Assembly: GCA_003963075.1 (NCBI GenBank)
Contig: RXJV01000011.1
Location: 1 to 64,000 of the forward strand
Direction of reading: 5' to 3'
DNA length: 64,000 bases
Origin: Burkholderiales bacterium
Lineage (GTDB): Bacteria > Pseudomonadota > Gammaproteobacteria > Burkholderiales > Burkholderiaceae_C
The position numbers and the translations under genes were made by a program. The notes under the pieces are model-generated. The model was not told the origin of the DNA and did no database searches. It saw only the letters and a program-made list of their open reading frames with translations. Of the stretch, positions 20,555-29,252 are shown piece by piece; positions within the stretch are counted from its first letter, which is position 1; each line of letters begins with the position of its first letter.

Positions 20555-20728
20555 TGGCGGGTGCAATCGGGCGGCGGCAGTTTAGAGCGGCGACTTCCAC
20601 ACAGACGCTCAACAGCGCCAGGCAAAGTCGGCGTGCCAGGGTTCACAGGCTAGACGCGCTCGTCATCGACAGGGCAGCACTGGCTCGCAACAATCCGGGC
20701 AACGGCACCCCTATCTTGCAAGGACTTT
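20555..20728. other. Divergent intergenic region between a glycosyltransferase and the lyase-like lipoprotein
   Basis: These 174 bases separate two divergently read genes inside the EPS locus, so promoters for both directions are expected here. No sigma-70 pair good enough to annotate was seen. A Shine-Dalgarno-like CAAGGA lies about 8 bases before the ATG at 20729. Confidence 0.4.
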
Positions 20729-22804
20729 ATGAAACTGCGCCACTCCCTCTCGCCCGGCGCTTCGGCGGGCCTGATTTTCAGCCTCGCCATGGCTGCATGC
20801 GGAGGCGGCGCAAGCACCGACAAGGCCGGCATGACCTCAGGGCAGGTCACGCCGGTCTCAGAGGTTGCGCGAGCGGTCATTGCTGGGACAGCAACGCCGC
20901 CGGAAGCCGCCAGCCAAGCCGCCAGCGCGGCGGCGAAGTCTGCCTCGGCGACGGCCAGTGAACGTCGACTCAGCGAGGCGGCGGCCGCAGCAGATTCGGG
21001 CGGTGCGTCCGTCGTTACTGGCGCGGCCAACAACAAAGTTGCTGCCCGCACCTCAGGGACGCCGACGGTCGTCGGCGCCGGCTCTTGGCAGAGCCCACCG
21101 GGAGTGATCACGGCTTCCCTGACGGGCGCCGCGCCGGTCGAAAGCCTCGCCGCGGTTGAAGCGAGCCGTGACGCCCCAGTGACACCCGACAACCCAGCCG
21201 CAGCTGCCGCACCGGCCCTTGCGTCGTCACCGGCCCAACAGCCAAGCAACGGCATCCTGGGCAGCGCAGCCGCATTCTTGAACTTGTCGACCGCCAACAC
21301 CAACCCGACGGCGACGACGACAGTGAGCAGCAACACCAGCTCATGCAAGGTCGCCTTTGTCCCCCCGTCCAACCTCACCATGGCGACGGCAGCCGCCCGC
21401 CCCGCGGCTGGCGGCGTGTTTTTCTCAAATGCCGAACTGACCACTTGGAAGGCGCGGCTGACCAGCGGCCCCTTCCTCAAGGCGGGCGACTTCACCAAGG
21501 GCTCCCCGGGCGACTGGGACCGCATCAACCAGAACGCAGCTGAGTTCATCAGAAATGGCGACAAGGGGCCTCAGCTCACATCCGCTCCCGACGAATACAG
21601 TCGGCTCGGTACGGGCGCGCGCGATGCTGCCTTCCTGTTCCTGATGACCGCTGACGGCAAGGCCTTCACCGCTGTGCGTGACTACCTTCTCGTACAGGTT
21701 GGAAACCCTGCAGTGAACTTCCCGTCCACGCTGTGCCTGACCGACAAGAACAACTGGAACCCCGATGGCTACTTCTTCCAAGGCAGTTGGCTATTGCGCT
21801 ACGTTGTCACTTACGACTTCATTCGAAGCGCTTTGACACCCACAGAACGGCTCGTGATCGACAACTTCATTCGCCGCAACGCCTACCTGTTCGCGACGCA
21901 AATGGACAGTGCGCTCGCCAACGTCTTCCCCAACCGACTCAAGGGCGACTACAGCAAAAAATTGTGGGTAGCCGATGCCAGGAATGGGATCGCATGGATG
22001 TCCAAGCGCTTCGACACCAACGGGGACTGCAAAGTCGACGGCAGCGATGAGCCAAAACCAGCGCCCGTCTATGCGTACGCGAAAACCGACGGCGCGCTCG
22101 GCCCGCGCATCACCGAGCTCTCGCAGTTCTACAACAACCGACGTGCTGCCATCGCGCTGGCCTACGGCGCTGCAGGCCTTGTTCTGGCAGACCCGGTGCT
22201 GATCAGCAGCGCCAAACGCTACACCTTCGAATGGCTCACCTATGGCGTTTGGCCGGATGGCAGCCAGGGCGAATACGCCCGCAACGGCGACTACTGCATT
22301 CCACAGCAGGGGGTCATCTACGGAGGCGCCAACACGGCAAGCGCCGCACTGTTGGCAAGCCTTCTCTCGCGCCAGGGTGACACGTCCATTCAGGCCTTCA
22401 GCACGCGTGAGGGCCTGTTTGGCACGGAGGCACCCGCTTCAGCACCACCCAAAACCCTGGAACTGGCGATCCAAACCCAGTTGGGCCTGATCAACGGCAA
22501 CCTCAAGTGGTTCTTCCATCAGCCCTGGCGCGACAAGCAGGACTTCAGCGATGCCAATGCGATGACCGGTTTCCGCAGCTACTACATGAAATCGACCAAG
22601 CCGCTGGAGAACTTCCACGAACTCGGCCTGCTGCCTGCCACCAAGTTGCTACCCGGCGCCAACATCGCGGGCGTTGTCTTGCGCGACAAGGCGGTCACAT
22701 CCTTGCCCTTCCCCGGTGCAAGCGGCAACTCTGTGACAACGGGCTGGGGCAACTGGAACGATCCTTTCAACGCCTTGCCAGCACCGCTGCTAACAAGGCC
22801 TTGA
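20729..22804 (+). CDS. Predicted polysaccharide-lyase-like lipoprotein (alginate lyase/heparinase fold)
   Basis: A 691-residue exported protein and the only plus-strand gene within the second half of the EPS locus. The N-terminus has a signal ending in LAMAAC, a plausible lipoprotein cleavage site with Cys 24. A long Ala/Ser/Thr-rich, low-complexity linker follows (about residues 25-215), then a globular domain. In that domain, YFFQGSWLLRYVVTYDFIRSAL, FIRRNAYLF and FYNNRRAAIALAYGAAGLVL resemble the alpha/alpha-toroid chain of alginate lyase-type enzymes, where an Asn-Asn-His/Arg segment lines the active site. I infer a surface or periplasmic enzyme that trims or releases the EPS. The family call is tentative and no catalytic set is proven. 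Confidence 0.6.
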   Translation: MKLRHSLSPGASAGLIFSLAMAACGGGASTDKAGMTSGQVTPVSEVARAVIAGTATPPEAASQAASAAAKSASATASERRLSEAAAAADSGGASVVTGAANNKVAARTSGTPTVVGAGSWQSPPGVITASLTGAAPVESLAAVEASRDAPVTPDNPAAAAAPALASSPAQQPSNGILGSAAAFLNLSTANTNPTATTTVSSNTSSCKVAFVPPSNLTMATAAARPAAGGVFFSNAELTTWKARLTSGPFLKAGDFTKGSPGDWDRINQNAAEFIRNGDKGPQLTSAPDEYSRLGTGARDAAFLFLMTADGKAFTAVRDYLLVQVGNPAVNFPSTLCLTDKNNWNPDGYFFQGSWLLRYVVTYDFIRSALTPTERLVIDNFIRRNAYLFATQMDSALANVFPNRLKGDYSKKLWVADARNGIAWMSKRFDTNGDCKVDGSDEPKPAPVYAYAKTDGALGPRITELSQFYNNRRAAIALAYGAAGLVLADPVLISSAKRYTFEWLTYGVWPDGSQGEYARNGDYCIPQQGVIYGGANTASAALLASLLSRQGDTSIQAFSTREGLFGTEAPASAPPKTLELAIQTQLGLINGNLKWFFHQPWRDKQDFSDANAMTGFRSYYMKSTKPLENFHELGLLPATKLLPGANIAGVVLRDKAVTSLPFPGASGNSVTTGWGNWNDPFNALPAPLLTRP

Positions 22805-22834
22805 TACAGAGCCACGCAGGAGCCAAGGAGCACA

Positions 22835-24733
22835 TCAGCCGTTCACGATGCCATGATGGCGCATCCAAAGCTCGGCGTTGAGAAAGCGCCAGACGGGAAA
22901 TCCGCGTGACGCCGCATCAGGGTCAAGCAGAGCACGCGCCAGGCGGTCGGCATTCCAAATGCGGCGAGAGCGAAACTCGGGAGAGCGCACCAGAGTTTCG
23001 ACCAGGGACCGGTTGGCCGGCTCACGCATCCAGGCGTCGAATGGTGTTGCGAAGCCAATCTTGCGATGGTTATGCACGATGCTCGGCGGCAGTCGGGTCG
23101 AGAACGCCTCACGCAAAACGCGTTTGGTGATGCCGTCGCTGAACAATGCGTCATCTGGCAACGAGAACGCGAACTCCATCAGCCGGTAGTCGATGAAGGG
23201 CGAGCGAATTTCGACCGACTCGCTCATTGACGATTGATCCTCATAGTGCAGGATCTGGTTGAAACCGTAGCTCAACAACTGCGAGCGCAGATGGTGGCGC
23301 AGATTGCCGCCGCCACTCTGCATGAGCACTTCCGGCAGACGGTCCACCTGGCCGGCGTGGAACTGAGGGTCCAGCACCGTTGACGCACGTTCGACAAAAC
23401 GAGCCCGGTAACTGGACGTCGCGCGCCGCCCCATCACGGCCTTGGCGGTCTGCAGCGCAAGTTGGGCGAAGCCGAAGCCCATCACGCGATGCATGGCACG
23501 AGCCTCTTTCAGCACCGCTGCAGGACGGGTCTGCAGCAGATCAAGCAGCCGGTAGCCAACGATGTAGCGGCCATACCCTGCCAGCGCCTCGTCGGCACCT
23601 TGCCCGTTGATCACGACCTTGATGCCCTGTTCGCGTATTGCCGCCATCAACTGGCGGTGCACAAAGGAGGTCGCGCTGGCCACCGGCTCTTGCATGCGCC
23701 GCACAAATTCATCCAGGCCGCTACTCAGGGTCTGGCCGCCCGGAGTGAGCAGCACAGAGCGCACATGCCCACAGGTCGCCATCAAGTCCTTGACCGCGGC
23801 ACTCTCATCCTGTGGCTGGCCGGGGTAAACGGCGGTAAAAGCCGTCACCCCGGTTTGGCCCAGGCGACCCGCTTCGATCTCGTCGTTGACGGTGGCACAA
23901 ATTGCCGACGAATCCAGGCCGCCACTCTGCAGCAAAGCAACCGGCACGTCGCTGCGAAAGCGGATGCGGACCGCGTCGCTCAGCAGCGATCGATAAGCCT
24001 CCGCCCTTTCGCCCGCCGGCGGCGCTGGCATGGTGCCCGTCTGAGGGAGTTCCCAATGTGCCCAGACGCGAAGCTCACCCGCGACGTTCAGCAAGCCGCT
24101 ATGCCCGGGCAACAGCTCATGCACCTGATCGAAGAAGGTGTCGCCGTCGGAAATGCGGTAGCCGTAGGCCAGGTAGGCATGCAGGCTGGCGAGGTTTGCG
24201 CGGCCCTTCATGCAACCGGCCGCCTTCAGCCCCGCAGGCTCGCTGGAGAACGTGAACGCCTGCGCGGTTTGCTGATAGTAAAAAGGCTTCACGCCGAAGC
24301 GATCGCGCGAGACAAAAAGCTGCTTGGTACGACGGTCCCACAGCGCAAAGGCCCACATGCCGTTGAATCGCCGCACGCAGTCCGGGCCCCACTGCTCGTA
24401 GGCATGCAAGATGACTTCGGTATCGCTTTGCGATCGAAATACATGTCCCGCTGCCTTGAGTTCGGGAATGAGTTCAAGGTAGTTGTAGATCTCACCATTG
24501 AACACGAGGACCAGCGAACGGTCCTCGTTGAACATGGGCTGGCTGCCCGCTTCCGACAAATCCAGGATCGACAGCCGACGATGCCCCAAGCCCACCCGGT
24601 CCTCGTCGACAAACACGCCGTCACCGTCGGGCCCGCGGTGAGCAAGCGCATCATTCATGCGCCCAACCAGCACCTGCAACGGCTCACCACCAGGACGAGC
24701 GTTCAGGTTCACCACACCATTAATTCCGCACAT
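22835..24733 (-). CDS. asnB: Asparagine synthase-like glutamine amidotransferase
   Basis: A 632-residue two-domain enzyme. The N-terminal Ntn glutaminase domain begins MCGINGVV with the nucleophile Cys 2 and includes RLSILDLSEAGSQPM and VFNGEIYNYLEL. The C-terminal synthetase domain carries the ATP-pyrophosphatase loop LLQSGGLDSSAICATV. In free asparagine metabolism it would make Asn from Asp. In polysaccharide loci, AsnB paralogues can instead amidate uronic acid carboxyls (WbpS-type enzymes in Pseudomonas O-antigen loci). Its place among glycosyltransferases with ugd and a UDP-GlcA epimerase favours such a role, but this is inference. It converges on the lyase-like gene with a 30-base gap. 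Confidence 0.88.
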   Translation of the reverse strand: MCGINGVVNLNARPGGEPLQVLVGRMNDALAHRGPDGDGVFVDEDRVGLGHRRLSILDLSEAGSQPMFNEDRSLVLVFNGEIYNYLELIPELKAAGHVFRSQSDTEVILHAYEQWGPDCVRRFNGMWAFALWDRRTKQLFVSRDRFGVKPFYYQQTAQAFTFSSEPAGLKAAGCMKGRANLASLHAYLAYGYRISDGDTFFDQVHELLPGHSGLLNVAGELRVWAHWELPQTGTMPAPPAGERAEAYRSLLSDAVRIRFRSDVPVALLQSGGLDSSAICATVNDEIEAGRLGQTGVTAFTAVYPGQPQDESAAVKDLMATCGHVRSVLLTPGGQTLSSGLDEFVRRMQEPVASATSFVHRQLMAAIREQGIKVVINGQGADEALAGYGRYIVGYRLLDLLQTRPAAVLKEARAMHRVMGFGFAQLALQTAKAVMGRRATSSYRARFVERASTVLDPQFHAGQVDRLPEVLMQSGGGNLRHHLRSQLLSYGFNQILHYEDQSSMSESVEIRSPFIDYRLMEFAFSLPDDALFSDGITKRVLREAFSTRLPPSIVHNHRKIGFATPFDAWMREPANRSLVETLVRSPEFRSRRIWNADRLARALLDPDAASRGFPVWRFLNAELWMRHHGIVNG

Positions 24734-24754
24734 GCGCCTCGCGCCCTTCTGATT

Positions 24755-25633
24755 TCAGCGGGTACGGCGCAAGCCACGCGCCCCATCCAGCAATACTTTG
24801 ACGTACGGCCAAACAAACAACGCTGGCCATCGCCACCCCCCGTGGCGTCGGGTCAACACCCACCAGGAACGCCACGGCAAGCCTTTACGTCCCAGGATGT
24901 GTGCCCATCTTTTTCTGAATGGTAAAGAAGCATCCTTGAAAGTCCCGTTAACTGGGTTGTTGCTGCAAGCGCCCTGAAAGCCTGGAGCCAGCAACAGCCG
25001 CACGCCGAGAGCCCGGGCCCGCAACCCGTAGTCGATGTCGCCCATAGCATGCTCAAAGCTCGGGTCGAGCAACCCGACCTTCTGCACCACGGCAGCTGGC
25101 AGCAGCACGACATTGCCGTTGAAGGTATCCACGTCCTGGCACTGGTCGGACGGTGTCACCATCGTGAAGGAAAGCGGTCGATGCGCCCCCCGAGCGCGCT
25201 CGCCGCCGTAGCTGTGGCGGCCGCTGGCATCGTCACGCGTGCTGCCCACGATGATGGCCAGGCTCGAGGCGCCCGCCGGTGGCAAACAGCCCAACATGAC
25301 AGACAGCGCCTGAGGGTAGATCAGCGTGTCGTCGTTGAGCAGCAGCATGAAGTCGGGCCGCCCCTCCAGCCCAAGTTGCATCGCGCGGTGCATGCCACGG
25401 CACCAAAACAAGGGCTTCCCCCGGTGTTGCTCAACGCGCACCCAAGGAAACCCAGCACGCACGCGCTCGGCTGTGCCATCGCCACTACCGTCGTCCACCA
25501 GCACAGCCGACAACTCCACACCGGCATCGGACGCCGACACCTGCAATGCCGTCAGGCAGGCCAGGGTCTTGTCCACCCGATTGAAACAGGTCAGCAGCGC
25601 ACACAAGCGCGGCATCGAACGCGTCACGACCAT
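24755..25633 (-). CDS. Glycosyltransferase family 2 protein
   Basis: A 292-residue GT-A glycosyltransferase. The N-terminus (LCALLTCFNRVDKTLACL) and VLVDDGSGDGTAERV form the nucleotide-sugar-binding core. FMLLLNDDTLIYPQAL supplies the DxD-like metal site, and FEHAMGDIDYGLRARALG is the acceptor-side ED/D motif. This arrangement resembles rhamnosyltransferase-type GT2 enzymes. The start at 25633 is ATG; an internal ATG at 25615 is possible. It lies between the polymerase gene and the amidotransferase gene with short spacers. Sugar specificity is unknown; rhamnose is plausible because the locus makes dTDP-L-rhamnose. Confidence 0.88.
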   Translation of the reverse strand: MVVTRSMPRLCALLTCFNRVDKTLACLTALQVSASDAGVELSAVLVDDGSGDGTAERVRAGFPWVRVEQHRGKPLFWCRGMHRAMQLGLEGRPDFMLLLNDDTLIYPQALSVMLGCLPPAGASSLAIIVGSTRDDASGRHSYGGERARGAHRPLSFTMVTPSDQCQDVDTFNGNVVLLPAAVVQKVGLLDPSFEHAMGDIDYGLRARALGVRLLLAPGFQGACSNNPVNGTFKDASLPFRKRWAHILGRKGLPWRSWWVLTRRHGGWRWPALFVWPYVKVLLDGARGLRRTR

Positions 25634-25646
25634 CTGTAGCTCCCCA

Positions 25647-26999
25647 TCACACCCTCAGTGATGCCGGCCTCTGCTCGACCTGGCTGCTGGCCTGGGCGGA
25701 CCGGCCGAGGGCCGCCAGGCTCATCGCAACGCCCAACAAAACGCTCTGCGTGAATTCCACGGCGTACGCGATGTAGTAAGCCGCCTGCACGGCCAGCAGC
25801 ACCAATAACAGCGTCGCGGCAGACGCATCATCATCGCGCCTCCGCATGACAGTCACGAGGCCCCCGACGGTGCTGGCCAGGGCCCACAGCTGTGCAGCAA
25901 AGCCCACCAGGCCCACGGCCACCAACTGACTCACGTAGTTGTTGTGCGCGCCGAATGTGATGCGGGTCTGGCGCCCGCCTGAGTTGACGATGCGGCTCAC
26001 ATCGCCCCCATAGCCCTTGCCGAGAACCACGGCCTTGAGCCCGTCGTTCTTCCAGTCGGTCAGCGTGACCCGCCAGTTGTCAAAGCGTGCGGCCACGGTA
26101 CCCTGCCCGGACACGGCCTGCCCGGCTGAGTTCGCAACGCCCTCGCCCAGGCTGCCGCTGAACGTGACACCGCCCACCACGAGCGCGCCCAGCGTGATGA
26201 CCGCCGCGACCTGCTGCCATAGCCGCAGGTTCCCGGCGCGGGCAAGCAGCATGCTGACCACGACGCCGACGAGGCTCGCCAGCCACACCGAACGGTGCTG
26301 AAGGGCCACCACGTAAGCCAGGAAAATTGGCGCCAGCAGCCGCAGTCCCACCGCCGCCCCCGACAGGCCACCGAAATACACCCCCATCAGCAGGCATTGC
26401 GCCAGCAGCAATGCGCTCGCCGAGCTCACTACGCGGATGGCCCCATCGATGTTGTAGACACCACCCGGCGGCAACAGCTCGGTGATCGGTGTGTAGTACA
26501 CGACCCACCGGTAGGTCACCAGCGCCAACAGGCCGGCGCCGAGAAGCAGGAAGGCGCGAACCACAAGTCGCACCTCGCGGGCCCCAACCGGGAAGCTCAT
26601 CAAATAGCTGGCTGACGCGATGGCGTAATAGTCACCGCGCGCCTGCACCCCAGCCGAGGTGCCCTGCGTCGCGAGCCCCCAGGCCAAGTTGAATAAAAAC
26701 ACACCAACGTATAGCGCCCAGCCTGGCTGTCGCCATGGGAAATCGCGCGCGGCAACCCAGCGCCACGCCGCAATGAGCCCGATCAAGATGAAGGGAACAT
26801 CGGCCACGTACAGCACAACACCTGCCTGGAATATCGGCGCCGACTGGGTCGCAGTGTCCAGCCAGGCTGTCACCGCAATGAGGCCCAGGCCGAATCCGAA
26901 CCGTCGGCTGCCCACTTGCAGGATCACGATGATCAGCACCGCCAGCAAGAATGCCAGTACGTATGGGACCGCTTGCAACAACCAGAACAAGGCTTGCAT
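25647..26999 (-). CDS. Wzy-type polymerase / O-antigen ligase family membrane protein
   Basis: A 450-residue polytopic membrane protein with about 11-12 hydrophobic segments and a long periplasmic loop in the second half (about residues 300-360). That loop contains VLGKGYGGDVSRIVNSGG and FGAHNNYVSQLVAVGLVGF. The G(A)HN...Y...L...G(L)VG pattern is the Wzy_C / O-antigen ligase signature. It should polymerise or transfer undecaprenyl-linked repeat units at the periplasmic face. ATG 26999 (MQALFWLLQAVPYVL) gives a normal first helix; an upstream extension does not. It is the only Wzy candidate in the locus. Confidence 0.85.
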   Translation of the reverse strand: MQALFWLLQAVPYVLAFLLAVLIIVILQVGSRRFGFGLGLIAVTAWLDTATQSAPIFQAGVVLYVADVPFILIGLIAAWRWVAARDFPWRQPGWALYVGVFLFNLAWGLATQGTSAGVQARGDYYAIASASYLMSFPVGAREVRLVVRAFLLLGAGLLALVTYRWVVYYTPITELLPPGGVYNIDGAIRVVSSASALLLAQCLLMGVYFGGLSGAAVGLRLLAPIFLAYVVALQHRSVWLASLVGVVVSMLLARAGNLRLWQQVAAVITLGALVVGGVTFSGSLGEGVANSAGQAVSGQGTVAARFDNWRVTLTDWKNDGLKAVVLGKGYGGDVSRIVNSGGRQTRITFGAHNNYVSQLVAVGLVGFAAQLWALASTVGGLVTVMRRRDDDASAATLLLVLLAVQAAYYIAYAVEFTQSVLLGVAMSLAALGRSAQASSQVEQRPASLRV

Positions 27000-27004
27000 C
27001 TGAT

Positions 27005-28267
27005 TTACCCCAGGTTCGTTTTCAAAGCCCGTGCGCCACCTGCGCCGGCCAAGCACTCGGCATACAGACCCAGATACGCACTTGCAACAGCATCGGCGGA
27101 GAAGAAGCGCCTGGCTCGCTCCAAGCCACGCGCCGAAAACTCTTCGTAGCGTGGTCCAAACACCTCGGCGAAGCCACGCCTTAGGTCTCGTTCGCTTTGA
27201 ACATCGACCAGAGCGCCTGCCACGGCTTCCGCTGATTCGGTTTCGGCACCCAACACCCAGGGCACCGCGCCGCTGCGACGACCCGCGACGACCGGCAACC
27301 CCAGAGCCATGGCCTCAGCAAGCACCACGCCAAAGGACTCTTCAAGCGCTGGATGCACAAGCGCGTCCATGCCGCTCAACTCAGTCAGAAGGTCGGCATG
27401 GCCTCGGACACCATGGAAGACCATCCCGTCTGAAATGCCTTGCTCACTGGCCCATGCCGCTGCCGGCCCGCGTCGCTCGAAGCCAACGCCAAATAGATGC
27501 ATCTCTGCTTGAGGATTGTCGGCTCGCCACACTGCATAGGCCGCCATTGCAGGCTGCGGGTTCTTCAATGGCCCCCAACCGTTGCACACCATTGCGATTC
27601 GGCGCGTGGTGCCCAGACTTCTTTGTCGTCCCAAAGCCAACGCTTGCGGTGCGACCGGGTTGGGAACCACGACGGCAGGTCGAGCCAAATGGGGCGCAAC
27701 CTCGTCCGCGAGATAGCTAGACACTGCGGTGAACCTCTTGCCGATCTTGAACACACGCCTAGCCATCAAATAGCGAATGCTTCGGTAGACGTTGCGCATA
27801 TGGCGCAAGACGGCTCGCGGAGAGTCGTGGCAGGTGATCAGATGCGGCGCCCGGTGCCCGATGGCAGCCAGCGCGAATTCGTAGCTCCAGTGCGCATGGA
27901 TGATGTCGGCATCTGCTCCGGCAATGGCCTGGCGCAGGCGGCGACGCTCCAAGGCGAATACATCGACTGCACGCCCCAGGTGGCGGCCATTCGGGCGCCA
28001 GGCGCGCCGGCGGCACGGCACCACAATGAATCGAAAGTTGGGCCCTTCGAGCACGACATCCGGGTTGTCCGGAGGCAGTTCGGCGTCGGTGGTCACCCCC
28101 GTGACCTTGCATCCTTTTTCAAGCAGGGCACCAATCAGCACGCCCATCAAGGGAGCGCCGAAGTAGCCCCCTGGCACCTGCACAGTCGCGTCGTGAAGAA
28201 AGCGCCGCACGTCTTCACCGGCGATATGGCCGGCCACGCAAACATGCAGGCTCCGAGGGTCGGTCAT
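27005..28267 (-). CDS. Glycosyltransferase family 4 protein
   Basis: A 420-residue GT-B enzyme. The N-terminal domain contains VPGGYFGAPLMGVLIGALLEKGCKV and DIIHAHWSYEFALAAIGHRAPHL. The linker carries FTAVSSYLADEV and VVPNPVAP. The donor domain has the canonical E-x7-E motif in PALEESFGVVLAEAMALGLPVVAG. ATG 28267 (MTDPRSLHVCVAG) was chosen; an in-frame ATG at 28291 would overlap the preceding gene by 8 bases. Donor and acceptor sugars are not readable from sequence. Confidence 0.88.
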   Translation of the reverse strand: MTDPRSLHVCVAGHIAGEDVRRFLHDATVQVPGGYFGAPLMGVLIGALLEKGCKVTGVTTDAELPPDNPDVVLEGPNFRFIVVPCRRRAWRPNGRHLGRAVDVFALERRRLRQAIAGADADIIHAHWSYEFALAAIGHRAPHLITCHDSPRAVLRHMRNVYRSIRYLMARRVFKIGKRFTAVSSYLADEVAPHLARPAVVVPNPVAPQALALGRQRSLGTTRRIAMVCNGWGPLKNPQPAMAAYAVWRADNPQAEMHLFGVGFERRGPAAAWASEQGISDGMVFHGVRGHADLLTELSGMDALVHPALEESFGVVLAEAMALGLPVVAGRRSGAVPWVLGAETESAEAVAGALVDVQSERDLRRGFAEVFGPRYEEFSARGLERARRFFSADAVASAYLGLYAECLAGAGGARALKTNLG

Positions 28268-28283
28268 TCCATCCACCACGCCT

Positions 28284-29252
28284 TCACGCATACAGCCACT
28301 TGCGGACCTTCGTGCGAGCCTTGCGCGCAATCAGCGACAGATCGTTCAGTGCAGAGGCTGCATTTGCGCGCAGCGCGCTTTGAATGGCCTCAGGTGTCAG
28401 TGCGGGCACAAGCTCGAATCGGTCGGGCCGGATCTCGATGCAAGCCGCAGCTTGGAGGGTTTCCGCTGGCCAGCGAGGCTCCAACATTGAGCGCTTTTGC
28501 AAGTGGATGTAGCAGAACTCGTCATCCTGCAGTTGGCCGTGCCCATCGACGAAAAATCGGCGTATGCGTCCCTCATGCCAGAAAAAAGCCTGGCGTGCAT
28601 AGTCCATTTGCTTCTCAGTCAGGCTCAGATGAGCACGGTCCTTGTATATGTCAGCCATGATGGACTCGTTGAACACGGAAATGCCTGCGGCGCGATAGAT
28701 CTTGGCCATGCCACCCCACTCGTCGAAGAAGCAGGCCTCGTTGGTGGCCGCCACGTGGCCGAAGTCCACCTCCGGTGTCGGGTGCCGAAACAGCTCCAAC
28801 ATCCGTGGTGTGTTGGGGAAAACCGAGCAGTGCCCCCGGATCAGGAATTTCTCTTGGCCCAGTTCGAGGAAGCGCTCGAAGTAGCGATCCACGTCGCCCA
28901 TCAGCAGGTCAAGGTCGCCATAGCCCCAATGCGTGCACCCTTCCAGCAGTTCCGGGAAGGCGAGGCCATAGACCGGCCGGTAGTCGCAAAGTTTGTAGGG
29001 TTTGTCGAGTGTGATGGCCTGTCCGGCAGCCTGCTCAATGGCGCGTCTGCACTCGGCCAGCGTCGAACGGTGCACCGTGACCTGCTCACTCGGCCAGGGC
29101 AGGTCGACGCAGTCGGTCAGCAGATGCCAATGAAAGTGGCGGATGCGCTCTAGGGATTTCAGGAATACATCGAAGTAGGGTGGTCGACGCCCGAAATAGG
29201 GCACGATCATGGCCACCTTCGGCGGGCGGCTGGCGTGTGCTTGATCGGTCAT
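28284..29252 (-). CDS. DUF6625-type putative glycosyltransferase
   Basis: A 322-residue protein starting MTDQAHASRPPKVAMIVPYFGRRPPY. The block KPYKLCDYRPVYGLAFPELL followed by HWGYGDLDLLMGDVDRYF is the hallmark of the DUF6625 family. These proteins occur in polysaccharide and LPS loci and are thought to be GT-A-like transferases. GYGDLDLLMGD may act as the DxD metal/nucleotide site and FLIRGHCSVFPNT lies downstream. No activity has been shown for the family as far as I know. Its start overlaps the upstream gene by 4 bases, so it is part of the same translation unit. Confidence 0.75.
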   Translation of the reverse strand: MTDQAHASRPPKVAMIVPYFGRRPPYFDVFLKSLERIRHFHWHLLTDCVDLPWPSEQVTVHRSTLAECRRAIEQAAGQAITLDKPYKLCDYRPVYGLAFPELLEGCTHWGYGDLDLLMGDVDRYFERFLELGQEKFLIRGHCSVFPNTPRMLELFRHPTPEVDFGHVAATNEACFFDEWGGMAKIYRAAGISVFNESIMADIYKDRAHLSLTEKQMDYARQAFFWHEGRIRRFFVDGHGQLQDDEFCYIHLQKRSMLEPRWPAETLQAAACIEIRPDRFELVPALTPEAIQSALRANAASALNDLSLIARKARTKVRKWLYA

